Shown: positions 1-6,070, counted from the stretch's first letter. The stretch is 7,978 nt of DNA from an uncultured Oscillibacter sp. (GCA_902490355.1 CABUDN010000116.1:1-7978); one strand, 5' to 3'. The notes: generated by a model from the letters alone, not told the origin. Numbers and translations: made by a program.

Positions 1-167
1 AGGTTGCCAATTGGTACGGAATGTTCTTGCATGAAAGTCAGTATCTGGAACCGGGACTCAAGGATGTGGCCAACGCCATCCGGGCCTGCGGCGAGCCCAT
101 CACCATTCCCTCGGATATGGGGCGGCTGCTGGAAGCCTTCCATCAAAAGGGGATCCATCTGGAATAA
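1..167 (+). CDS. 3' end of an unrecognised gene (partial)
   Basis: An open frame entering from the left edge reads 54 codons (first full codon at 3) and stops with TAA at 165-167. The visible C-terminus begins VANWYGMFLHESQYLEPGLK and ends KGIHLE. It looks like ordinary soluble protein, with no membrane segment or repeat. I do not recognise the family from this fragment and assign no function. Codon use (GGC, GCC, CTG, ATC) matches the neighbouring genes, which supports real coding. The gene runs towards the minus-strand CBS gene, and the hairpin at 173-202 lies 5 nt after its stop. Confidence 0.6.
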   Translation, partial: VANWYGMFLHESQYLEPGLKDVANAIRACGEPITIPSDMGRLLEAFHQKGIHLE

Positions 168-202
168 AAAAGGGGAGAGCCGTCCGGCCGGACGGCTCTC
201 CC
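166..202 (-). terminator. Intrinsic terminator of the CBS-domain gene
   Basis: A perfect 30-nt palindrome at 173-202 (arms GGGAGAGCCGTCCGG and its complement) is followed, reading the minus strand, by six T residues (171-166). It starts 17 nt after the stop of the minus-strand CBS gene. On the + strand no T run follows the hairpin, so it is a canonical terminator only for the minus-strand gene. It may still protect the 3' end of the convergent + strand transcript. Confidence 0.85.
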
Positions 203-218
203 TGATCACTGTATGGGT

Positions 219-668
219 TCATACGATTTTCTGCAGCAGCTGAGGCAACTCTGCGTCCTTTTGTTCCGCAAAGTAGCGGATGATATCCTTCCGAGTGACG
301 ATGCCGTTGAAATTGCCCAGGTCATCTACCACTGGAATGAAATTCTGATTCATGGCGCTGTTGAGCATTTCCTCCATGCTGACGGTGATGCGGACGGGGG
401 GATAAGTATCCTTCTGCAGGATATCCCGGATTCGGAGCTGCTCCAGATCTTTCATGGAACAGACCTTGCGTTCCTCCGGTACTTCGTTGAGAAGCTGCCA
501 GAGGAAGTCTCCTTCGCTGACGGTGCCTGCATACCGCCCGTCCCGGGTAATGACGGGGATGGCGGTATAGCCGTGGTGACGCATTTTTTCCAGACCCTGA
601 CGAAATGTATAGTCATCATAGAGATAAGCGACACGGCTTTTGGGGAGCAGAAAATAAGCAATGTTCAC
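219..668 (-). CDS. Two-CBS-domain protein, stand-alone (CbpB/DarB-like architecture)
   Basis: 149 residues consisting almost entirely of a Bateman module. The first CBS domain is at about residues 8-62, with GYTAIPVI at 33-40 and GTVSEGDFLW at 48-57. The second is at about 80-137, with FIPVVDD at 110-116 and GIVTRKDII at 122-130. There is no attached enzyme, transporter or DNA-binding domain, so it is probably a small-ligand sensor in the cytosol. Stand-alone proteins of this size in Firmicutes include the c-di-AMP-binding CbpB (Listeria) and DarB (Bacillus). The architecture matches, but I cannot prove the ligand; an adenine nucleotide is the other likely choice. The start is GTG at 668-666, chosen because AAGAGG lies 7 nt upstream and MNIAYFLLPK leads straight into the first domain. 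The gene is a single-gene unit, divergent from the Crp/Fnr gene, with its own terminator. Confidence 0.85.
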   Translation of the reverse strand: MNIAYFLLPKSRVAYLYDDYTFRQGLEKMRHHGYTAIPVITRDGRYAGTVSEGDFLWQLLNEVPEERKVCSMKDLEQLRIRDILQKDTYPPVRITVSMEEMLNSAMNQNFIPVVDDLGNFNGIVTRKDIIRYFAEQKDAELPQLLQKIV

Positions 669-726
669 TTCGCAGCCTCTTTTCTCGATTGCGGCGGAGC
701 CGCTTTGTTTGGATTACGCTTCCCTA

Positions 727-754
727 ATTTTACTATACAAGAACGGGCTGGAAA
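727..754 (-). promoter_or_regulatory. Possible sigma-A promoter of the CBS gene
   Basis: On the minus strand a good -10 (TAAAAT, 732-727) follows a weak -35 (TTTCCA, 754-749) with a 16-nt spacer. Transcription would begin near 720, giving a leader of about 50 nt. The leader contains a short GCGGC-TCC-GCCGC hairpin (703-691) before the ribosome binding site. The -35 is poor, so the assignment is tentative. TATAGT four bases upstream is an alternative -10 without a matching -35. Confidence 0.35.
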
Positions 755-761
755 TTTGGTG

Positions 762-775
762 AACAATTTATGAAA
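762..775. promoter_or_regulatory. Candidate operator, copy 1 of a repeated motif
   Basis: AACAATTTATGAAA. It differs by one base from the copy at 1542-1555 on the other side of the Crp/Fnr gene. It lies in the divergent region between the CBS gene and the regulator, centred about 47 nt upstream of the regulator's -10 and also just upstream of the possible CBS promoter. A Crp/Fnr-type site is a reasonable guess because TTTATGAA/TTTGTGAA resembles half-sites of this family. The flanking bases here do not form a clean dyad, so the binding protein is inferred only from position. Confidence 0.35.
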
Positions 776-792
776 TCTGCCGGGGTTAGGCC

Positions 793-821
793 TTTACTTT
801 TGCTGTTTCGGCTGATATGAT
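793..821 (+). promoter_or_regulatory. Sigma-A promoter of the Crp/Fnr regulator
   Basis: TTTACT (793-798), 17-nt spacer, TATGAT (816-821). The predicted start is near 828, about 30 nt before the ATG at 858. This placement excludes the in-frame GTG at 828 as a useful translation start, since it would fall at the transcript's 5' end without a ribosome binding site. Confidence 0.6.
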
Positions 822-857
822 ATCAATGTGATAAATGCAACAAAGGAGGCATGCAAT

Positions 858-1520
858 ATGCTGACACAGCAGGAGCTGGAGCGAAGCCCGCTGTTTCAGG
901 GGATCAGCTATGACGAATACCGTCGGATGCTGACGTGTTTTCAGGCGGTACAGAGATCCTACCGGCCGGAGGAAATGATCTATGACTTCTCCAAGCCGAA
1001 TCAAAATGCGGTGGGGATCATAGAGCGGGGGGCGGCGTCCCTGATCCGTATTGATGCTGACGGCGTAGCTACGGTACTGGAGGAGCTGCACGCCGGCGGA
1101 GTGTTTGGAAAGGATTTGGCGTTTGCCGGTTCCCGGGAAGACAGCTTGGAAGTAGTATGCCGGACGGCTTGCGATGTCCTGTTTATTGACTATCCGCATA
1201 TCCTCAAGCGATGCGAAAACGCCTGTTACCACCACAGCCTGCTGGTGCAGAATATGCTTCGGCTGATGGCGGATAAGGCGCAGTCGCTCAGTGAACGGGT
1301 GGATGTGCTCTCCCGCCGGTCTATCCGGGAGAAACTGCTGTGCTATTTTCGCCAGCAGTCGGAGAAGGAGGGGACGGATACCTTCACCCTGCCGTTTTCT
1401 CTCAGCACCCTGGCCGATTACATTGCAACAGACCGCAGCGCCATGATGCGGGAGCTCAAACGTCTGCGGGAGGAGGGGACCGTTTCTTCTGACGGCAGAC
1501 GCTTTACACTGCGTTCGTAA
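858..1520 (+). CDS. Crp/Fnr-family transcriptional regulator
   Basis: 220 residues, the usual length for the family. An N-terminal cyclic-nucleotide-binding-like beta barrel (about 12-115) is followed by a long dimerisation helix (about 124-150) and a C-terminal winged helix-turn-helix (about 152-218; core LPFSLSTLADYIATDRSAMM, recognition helix near 192-204). The family's phosphate-binding consensus with R-S/T-A is not kept (FGKDLAFAGSREDSLEVV), so cAMP is an unlikely ligand. The N-terminal cysteine cluster of FNR is absent. There are instead two CxxxC pairs, C101/C105 and C119/C123; the second (CENAC) resembles a motif common in clostridial members and might sense redox state or a metal. 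The ATG at 858 was chosen because AAAGGAGG (842-849) sits 8 nt upstream. nfnAB lies directly downstream under its own promoter, making it a plausible target along with the regulator itself. Confidence 0.9.
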   Translation: MLTQQELERSPLFQGISYDEYRRMLTCFQAVQRSYRPEEMIYDFSKPNQNAVGIIERGAASLIRIDADGVATVLEELHAGGVFGKDLAFAGSREDSLEVVCRTACDVLFIDYPHILKRCENACYHHSLLVQNMLRLMADKAQSLSERVDVLSRRSIREKLLCYFRQQSEKEGTDTFTLPFSLSTLADYIATDRSAMMRELKRLREEGTVSSDGRRFTLRS

Positions 1521-1526
1521 ACAGAC

Positions 1527-1555
1527 TTCACAAAAGCCACAAACAATTTGTGAAA
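1527..1555. promoter_or_regulatory. Inverted repeat and operator-like motif upstream of nfnA
   Basis: TTCACAAA (1527-1534) and TTTGTGAA (1547-1554) are perfect complementary 8-base arms separated by 12 bases. The right arm lies inside AACAATTTGTGAAA (1542-1555), copy 2 of the motif seen at 762-775. It begins 7 nt after the regulator's stop and ends 29 nt before the nfn -35. A Crp/Fnr-type activator site is one reading. The other is a weak AT-rich terminator for the regulator gene, since AATTTT follows; the low stem stability and short T run make that less convincing. Confidence 0.4.
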
Positions 1556-1583
1556 ATTTTGGCGTATTAACGGCAAAAAGGAA

Positions 1584-1612
1584 TTGACGCTCCCAAACGA
1601 GTGTGTTAAAAT
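1584..1612 (+). promoter_or_regulatory. Strong sigma-A promoter of nfnAB
   Basis: TTGACG (1584-1589), 17-nt spacer, TAAAAT (1607-1612). The match to consensus is near perfect. The predicted start is near 1619, giving a leader of about 70 nt before the nfnA ATG at 1690. The -10 lies downstream of an in-frame GTG at 1603, which therefore cannot be the nfnA start on this transcript. Confidence 0.8.
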
Positions 1613-1689
1613 GCAGACAATGTGTCGTATGGCGGGATACAGATCTCCGTAACTGCTACAAATCGAACATTCGGGAAAGAAGGAAAACT

Positions 1690-2532
1690 ATGTATCGTAT
1701 TGTGAGAAAAGAGGCACTCCGACCCACTGTTACCCTCTATGAGATCGAGGCGCCCCTGATCGCCAAGAAGGCGCAGCCCGGTCAGTTTATCATCCTCCGG
1801 GTGGATGAGAACGGCGAGCGCATTCCCATCACGATCAATAACTACGACCCCGAAAAAGGCACGGTTACCATTATCGTGCAGACGGTGGGTGCTACCACGG
1901 AAAAGCTCAGCCACCTCAACGAGGGTGACTGCCTGCAGGACTTTGTGGGTCCTCTGGGCAAGGCTACGGAGACCGAAGGCAAGAAGAAGGTCTGCGTGGT
2001 GGGCGGCGGCGTCGGATGCGCCATTGCGTATCCTGTGCTCAAAAAGTTCCATGACAGCGGCGCGGAGGTCCATGCGGTCATCGGCTTTAAGAACAAGGAT
2101 CTGGTGATTCTGGAGGATGATTTCCGTAAGTCCAGCTCCGTGCTCAAGGTCTGCACGGATGACGGTTCCTACGGCCAGAAGGGTCTGGTTACCGATGCGC
2201 TCAAGGAGCTCATTGAGGCGGGCAATCAGTACGACGAAGTGTTTGCCATCGGCCCCATGGTGATGATGAAGTTTGTCTCCAAGACCACCGAGCCCTATGG
2301 CATTCCCACCACGGTTTCCATGAGCCCCATCATGATCGACGGTACCGGCATGTGCGGCGGCTGCCGTTTGAGCGTGGGCGGCGAGATGAAGTTTGCCTGC
2401 GTGGACGGCCCGGATTTCGACGGCCACAAGGTAGACTGGGATCTGGCGGTCAAGCGCAACCAGATGTATCATGACTTTGAACTGCACAAGCATGAGGAGA
2501 CCTGCAACCTGTTCAAAAAGGAGGCCCAGTAA
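1690..2532 (+). CDS. nfnA: NfnA, small subunit of NADH-dependent ferredoxin:NADP+ oxidoreductase
   Basis: 280 residues, a ferredoxin-NADP reductase-type flavoprotein of the dihydroorotate dehydrogenase electron-transfer (PyrK-like) family. The N-terminal FAD barrel carries RIPITINNY (44-52), the flavin-binding signature. The NAD(H)-binding Rossmann part starts with VCVVGGGVGCA (101-111). The C-terminal segment DGTGMCGGCR...FACVDG supplies [2Fe-2S] ligands: C222, C225 and C237. The family is known for one Asp ligand, plausibly D217 here. In the cytosolic NfnAB complex this subunit binds NADH and performs half of the flavin-based electron bifurcation that reduces NADP+ with NADH plus reduced ferredoxin. 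The start ATG at 1690 has AAGGA 5 nt upstream and gives the typical N-terminus MYRIVRKEAL. nfnB follows after 2 nt, which indicates translational coupling. Members are sometimes annotated as a sulfide dehydrogenase or glutamate synthase subunit, but the adjacent partner favours Nfn. Confidence 0.92.
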   Translation: MYRIVRKEALRPTVTLYEIEAPLIAKKAQPGQFIILRVDENGERIPITINNYDPEKGTVTIIVQTVGATTEKLSHLNEGDCLQDFVGPLGKATETEGKKKVCVVGGGVGCAIAYPVLKKFHDSGAEVHAVIGFKNKDLVILEDDFRKSSSVLKVCTDDGSYGQKGLVTDALKELIEAGNQYDEVFAIGPMVMMKFVSKTTEPYGIPTTVSMSPIMIDGTGMCGGCRLSVGGEMKFACVDGPDFDGHKVDWDLAVKRNQMYHDFELHKHEETCNLFKKEAQ

Positions 2533-2534
2533 TC

Positions 2535-3920
2535 ATGGCCAATATGTCGTTGAAGAAGAATCCTATGCCCTCTCAGGACCCCAATGTCCGCAACAAGAAT
2601 TTCGATGAGGTGGCACTGGGCTATACGGAAGAGCAGGCACTGGACGAGGCACAGCGGTGCCTGAACTGCAAGAATAAGCCCTGCATGACCGGCTGCCCGG
2701 TTATGGTCCATATTCCCGAGTTTATTGCCGAGGTGGCCAAGGGCCATTTTGAGGAGGCCTATCAGATTATTTCCAACACCAGCGCCCTGCCCGCTGTCTG
2801 CGGCCGGGTCTGCCCGCAGGAAAGCCAGTGCGAAAAGTACTGCGTCCGGGGCAAGAAGGGCGAGCCGGTTGCCATTGGCCGTTTGGAGCGGTTTGTGGCT
2901 GACTGGCACAATACGCATACCTGCGATGTGCCGCCCCGTCCCCAGCCCAACGGTCACAAGGTGGCTGTGGTGGGTTCCGGCCCTGCCGGCTTGACCTGTG
3001 CCGGCGACCTGGCCCGGAAGGGATATGATGTGACGGTGTTCGAGGCCCTCCATCTGGCCGGCGGCGTGCTGGTTTACGGCATTCCCGAGTTCCGTCTGCC
3101 CAAGGCCATCGTGCAGAAGGAAGTGGACGGCCTGAAGGAAATGGGTGTGACCATTGCCACCGATACCGTCATTGGCCGGACGATCTCCATTGATGAACTG
3201 ATGGAGGAGCATGGCTTCGAAGCGGTGTTCATCGGCTCCGGTGCAGGCCTGCCCATGTTCATGAACATTCCCGGTGTGAACTACCGCGGTGTCTATTCCG
3301 CCAATGAGTTCCTGACCCGGATCAATCTGATGAAGGCCTATCGGCCCGATTCCGATACCCCCATTCAGCACCCCAAGCGCGTGGCCGTCGTGGGCGGCGG
3401 AAACGTGGCAATGGACGCAGCCCGTTGCGCCAAGCGTCTGGGTGCCGAAGTGTACATCATTTACCGCCGCGGCATGGAAGAACTTCCCGCCCGAAAGGAA
3501 GAGGTAGAGCATGCCGAGGAAGAGGGCGTCATCTTCAAGACCCTCAATAACCCGGTGGAGATCTTTGCCGACGAGAATGACGATGTCAACAAGATCCGCT
3601 GCATCAAGATGGAACTGGGTGAGCCGGATGCCTCCGGCCGCCGCCGTCCCATTGAGGTTCCCGGCAGCGAGTTTGATATTGATGTGGACTGCGTGATTAT
3701 GGCTCTGGGTACCAGCCCCAACCCGCTGATCAAGTCCACCACCAAGGGCCTGGAGATCAACAAGAAGGGCGGCATTGTGGTGAACGAAGAGGGACTGACC
3801 TCCCGTCCCAATGTCTATGCCGGCGGCGACGCCGTCACCGGTGCTGCCACGGTCATTCTGGCCATGGGCGCCGGCAAGACTGCGGCCAAGGCCATTGACG
3901 AGCAGCTCAGCGGCAAGTAA
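2535..3920 (+). CDS. nfnB: NfnB, large subunit of NADH-dependent ferredoxin:NADP+ oxidoreductase (GltD-like)
   Basis: 461 residues, the normal length. The N-terminal region has eight cysteines for two [4Fe-4S] clusters: C42, C45, C50 and C54 (CLNCKNKPCMTGC), then C89, C93, C99 and C103. Next come the FAD Rossmann motif VAVVGSGPAG (143-152) and the inserted NADP(H)-binding Rossmann motif VAVVGGGNVAMDAAR (283-297). The C-terminal FAD-contact segment is YAGGDAVTGAATVILAMGAG (428-447). The family is homologous to the small subunit of glutamate synthase. No glutamate synthase large subunit is present here, and the nfnA partner immediately upstream points to the electron-bifurcating transhydrogenase. 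This subunit carries the bifurcating FAD, accepts NADP(H) and exchanges electrons with ferredoxin. The start has AAGGAGG (2518-2524) inside the end of nfnA, 10 nt upstream. Confidence 0.93.
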   Translation: MANMSLKKNPMPSQDPNVRNKNFDEVALGYTEEQALDEAQRCLNCKNKPCMTGCPVMVHIPEFIAEVAKGHFEEAYQIISNTSALPAVCGRVCPQESQCEKYCVRGKKGEPVAIGRLERFVADWHNTHTCDVPPRPQPNGHKVAVVGSGPAGLTCAGDLARKGYDVTVFEALHLAGGVLVYGIPEFRLPKAIVQKEVDGLKEMGVTIATDTVIGRTISIDELMEEHGFEAVFIGSGAGLPMFMNIPGVNYRGVYSANEFLTRINLMKAYRPDSDTPIQHPKRVAVVGGGNVAMDAARCAKRLGAEVYIIYRRGMEELPARKEEVEHAEEEGVIFKTLNNPVEIFADENDDVNKIRCIKMELGEPDASGRRRPIEVPGSEFDIDVDCVIMALGTSPNPLIKSTTKGLEINKKGGIVVNEEGLTSRPNVYAGGDAVTGAATVILAMGAGKTAAKAIDEQLSGK

Positions 3921-3931
3921 AAACAGCAAAG

Positions 3932-3965
3932 AAACGATGCGGACCTATGGCCCGCATCGTTTTTT
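3932..3965 (+). terminator. Intrinsic terminator of nfnAB
   Basis: An 11-bp stem (arms 3932-3942 and 3952-3962, core ACGATGCGG/CCGCATCGT) with a 9-nt loop, and T6 at 3960-3965. It starts 12 nt after the nfnB stop. Confidence 0.9.
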
Positions 3966-4027
3966 ATGAAGTTGGGAGCGGCGGTTCTGTACGCTGTTGA
4001 GCAGTGCTGTGCTGCCAGCCTCCCTGC

Positions 4028-4071
4028 AAAAAACTGTGCCCTCCGGGATGACCGAAGGGCACAGCTTTTTT
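4028..4071. terminator. Bidirectional intrinsic terminator between convergent operons
   Basis: A 13-bp stem with one G-U wobble on the minus-strand transcript (4034-4046 with 4052-4064, core CTGTGCCCT/AGGGCACAG) and a 5-nt loop. It is flanked by A6 (4028-4033) and T6 (4066-4071), so it serves both strands. It is the main terminator of the minus-strand murC operon and a backup for nfnAB. On the minus strand the last codon of the editing-protein gene abuts the structure, since its stop is at 4072-4070. Confidence 0.85.
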
Positions 4072-4609
4072 ATAGATCTACAACGGTGACATCATGGCCG
4101 GTATAGGGCAGGAGCTTGTCCAGCACATCCCGGGTTTTCAGCTTGAGACTGCTGGTGCAGATGCAGGGGTGGCAGCTCAGGTATTCTGCCTCATAGACCT
4201 CCCGTTCCATCAGAAGGCGGACACGGTGGTCCGGATCATTCATCAATCCCAGAATGGTGGCGGAACCGGGCGTGCAGTGCAGCAGTTCCCAAAGTTCCTC
4301 TTCCGGCGCAAAGGACAGCCGGGCCGAGCCGATCTGATGGGCCAGATCGTTGCTTTGGAAAGCCTTGTGCAGTACAATGCACAGCAGATGAAACTGCACT
4401 TTCTGTCGGATGCAGAGAAACAGATTTTTGCAGATTGGTACGCCCAGAACCTCACTGACCGCGGCACATTTTTCCATGTTATCCGCCGGATCGCTGGAGA
4501 CCCGGTCATAGGGGATCTCCAGCTTCTCCAGCAGGGAGAACGCGGCCTCTTCTTGCGGAAGGAGGTCGCCGTCAGGACGAGTATTATGAAAAAGTGAAGA
4601 GATCTGCAT
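4070..4609 (-). CDS. YbaK/ProXp-ala family aminoacyl-tRNA editing protein (prolyl-tRNA synthetase-associated domain)
   Basis: 179 residues forming a single stand-alone editing domain of the type inserted in bacterial prolyl-tRNA synthetases (INS superfamily). Recognisable signatures in order are ICKNLFLC (59-66), with the conserved K61-N62 pair, then RLSFAPEEELWELL (97-110), TPGSATILGLMND (113-125) and CHPCICTSSLKL (146-157). The closest known group is ProXp-ala (also called PrdX/ProX), which hydrolyses Ala-tRNA(Pro) made by mistake and acts in trans in the cytosol. Substrate specificity here is inferred from family, not shown. The ATG at 4609 is preceded by AGGAGG overlapping the end of murC, 8 nt upstream, and only 3 nt separate the murC stop from this start, so the two are translationally coupled. 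The usual family length is about 165-170; the slight excess is at the N-terminus. Confidence 0.85.
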   Translation of the reverse strand: MQISSLFHNTRPDGDLLPQEEAAFSLLEKLEIPYDRVSSDPADNMEKCAAVSEVLGVPICKNLFLCIRQKVQFHLLCIVLHKAFQSNDLAHQIGSARLSFAPEEELWELLHCTPGSATILGLMNDPDHRVRLLMEREVYEAEYLSCHPCICTSSLKLKTRDVLDKLLPYTGHDVTVVDL

Positions 4610-4612
4610 ACC

Positions 4613-5995
4613 TCAGCCCTCCTGCAGCAATTTTTCGCCGGCACGATAGATATCTCCGGCACCCACGGTCAAAATGAGGTCCCCGGGCCGAGCAAGCGCC
4701 CGGAGCTGGGCGGTGACTTTGTCCAGCGTAGAGCAGTAGACGGCTCCGGGAATGTTCCGGCACAGATCGGCTGAGGAGATGCCCAGAGTATTCTGCTCCC
4801 GGGCAGCATAGATCTCCGCCAGAATGGCTACATCCGCCAGCTTCAGCTCTTCGACAAAGCGGTCAAAAAGCTTGGCGGTGCGGGAGTAGGTGTGGGGCTG
4901 GAAGGCCACTACCACACGCTGATATCCCATATCCCGGGCAGTGGTCAGCAGGGCATGGAGCTCATCGGGATGGTGGGCATAATCATCATAAACCTTGGCA
5001 CCATTGTATTCGCCCTTATACTCAAACCGGCGGCCTGCCCCGGTGAAGGAGGCCAGGCCTTCCTCCACGGCCTTGCCCGGCAGACCCAGAACGTAGGCGG
5101 CGGAAGCTGCGGCCAGGGCGTTGAGTACATTGTGATGGCCGAAAACATGAAGATTCACATGAGCGTACAGTTCTCCGTGGATCAGAATGTCGAAGGCAGG
5201 GGCGGTGTCCACATCCGTGAGATTGACTGCAGTGCAGTCCGCAGGGTGGTCCATTCCAAAGGTAAATACCGGATGCTCCAGACCAGCCACAGACTCCATG
5301 GCGCCGGTGTTGTCTGCGTTGACGATGACGTGTCCGCCGGTGGGGACCAATTGGGCAAAGGTATGGAAGGAGTGCTCAATGTCCTCCAAGTCCTTGAAAA
5401 AGTCCAGATGATCCGCTTCCACATTCAGGATCACGGCCACAGTGGGGAAGAAGCAGAGAAAACTGTTGCAGTATTCACAGGATTCCAGAATGATGGTATC
5501 TCCGTGACCCACCCGGTATCCGGAGTGGAGCAGGGGGAGCGTGCCGCCGATCATCACCGTGGGATCAGCCTGGGCGGCCATAAAGATATGGGTACACATG
5601 GAGGTGGTGGTCGTTTTGCCGTGGGTGCCGGAAACGCACAGAGCGTTGGGATAATGCTGCATAATGGCACCCCACGCCTGGGCACGCTCATAGACGGGAA
5701 TTCCCCGGGCTACAGCGCCGGAGATTTCCGGGTTTTCATCATGCACGGCCGCCGTCCGGACGACGAAGTCGCAGTCCCCCAAGTTTTCCGCGCTGTGACC
5801 GATGGACACATGAATCCCCAGCGACCGCAGATGTTTCACGGTATCACTGTCCGTCATATCGGAGCCCTGCACGGTCAGTCCCATGCCCCGGAGAACCTCG
5901 GCCAGGGGGCACATGGATACACCGCCGATTCCCACCAGATGCACCCGTTTGCCGGGGACCAGGTAGTCGCGGATGGGAGTGGAGTTGTTCATCAT
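4613..5995 (-). CDS. murC: MurC, UDP-N-acetylmuramate--L-alanine ligase
   Basis: 460 residues with the full three-domain Mur ligase plan. The N-terminal UDP-MurNAc-binding Rossmann domain begins HLVGIGGVSM (19-28). The central ATPase domain has the P-loop GTHGKTTT (123-130), the acid segment ESCEYCNSFL (171-180), NVEADHLDFF (191-200) and GHHNVLNALAA (287-297). The C-terminal domain carries DDYAHHPDEL (337-346) and FQPHTYSRT (365-373). The enzyme adds L-alanine to UDP-N-acetylmuramate in the cytosol, the first peptide step of peptidoglycan precursor synthesis. The start is one of two adjacent ATGs at 5995 and 5992; AAGGAAG lies about 10 nt upstream. The frame stays open to 6367, but that part overlaps cca and lies upstream of the promoter at 6071-6099, so it is not coding. 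It heads a two-gene operon with the tRNA-editing gene. Confidence 0.96.
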   Translation of the reverse strand: MMNNSTPIRDYLVPGKRVHLVGIGGVSMCPLAEVLRGMGLTVQGSDMTDSDTVKHLRSLGIHVSIGHSAENLGDCDFVVRTAAVHDENPEISGAVARGIPVYERAQAWGAIMQHYPNALCVSGTHGKTTTTSMCTHIFMAAQADPTVMIGGTLPLLHSGYRVGHGDTIILESCEYCNSFLCFFPTVAVILNVEADHLDFFKDLEDIEHSFHTFAQLVPTGGHVIVNADNTGAMESVAGLEHPVFTFGMDHPADCTAVNLTDVDTAPAFDILIHGELYAHVNLHVFGHHNVLNALAAASAAYVLGLPGKAVEEGLASFTGAGRRFEYKGEYNGAKVYDDYAHHPDELHALLTTARDMGYQRVVVAFQPHTYSRTAKLFDRFVEELKLADVAILAEIYAAREQNTLGISSADLCRNIPGAVYCSTLDKVTAQLRALARPGDLILTVGAGDIYRAGEKLLQEG

Positions 5996-6016
5996 GGCAA
6001 TGGACTTCCTTTCAAA

Positions 6017-6051
6017 AACGCTTTCCGCATTGCACAAGCAGGAAAAGCGTT
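6017..6051. repeat. Inverted repeat in the murC leader, centred on the cca -35 box
   Basis: Left arm AACGCTTTCC (6017-6026) and right arm GGAAAAGCGTT (6041-6051) pair over 10 bp with one bulged base, around a 14-nt loop. In the murC transcript (minus strand) the stem is followed by T residues (TTTTT at 6018-6014, partly in the stem) and then immediately by the ribosome binding site. It could be an attenuator or an RNA structure that affects murC translation. On DNA, its centre (about 6034) coincides with the cca -35 hexamer at 6030-6035, so an operator role is equally possible. Confidence 0.45.
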
Positions 6052-6058
6052 GTATAAT
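6030..6058 (+). promoter_or_regulatory. Sigma-A promoter of cca
   Basis: TTGCAC (6030-6035), 17-nt spacer, perfect TATAAT (6053-6058). The predicted start is near 6065, about 55 nt before the cca ATG. Confidence 0.8.
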
Positions 6059-6070
6059 CATAAGCAACTT

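Noticed and set aside
213..773. 186-codon + strand open frame opposite the CBS gene
   Set aside because: The minus strand encodes a clear pair of CBS domains with its own terminator. This frame shows no domain signature and crosses the divergent promoter region.
1620..1689. Riboswitch or attenuator in the 70-nt nfnA leader
   Set aside because: Only a short GTAT/ATAC pairing is seen. There is no conserved riboswitch core and no terminator stem with a T run.
1606..2493. 295-codon minus-strand open frame opposite nfnA
   Set aside because: It mirrors the well-supported nfnA and extends across the nfn promoter. No domain is recognisable.
2469..3929. 486-codon minus-strand open frame opposite nfnB
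   Set aside because: It is a shadow produced by the biased codon use of nfnB. It has no ribosome binding site or family motif, and nfnB is fully supported.
3966..4027. Possible small RNA or further hairpin between the two terminators
   Set aside because: Only imperfect short complementarities are visible (GGGAG with CTCCC, for example) and there is no promoter, so it is treated as plain intergenic spacer.
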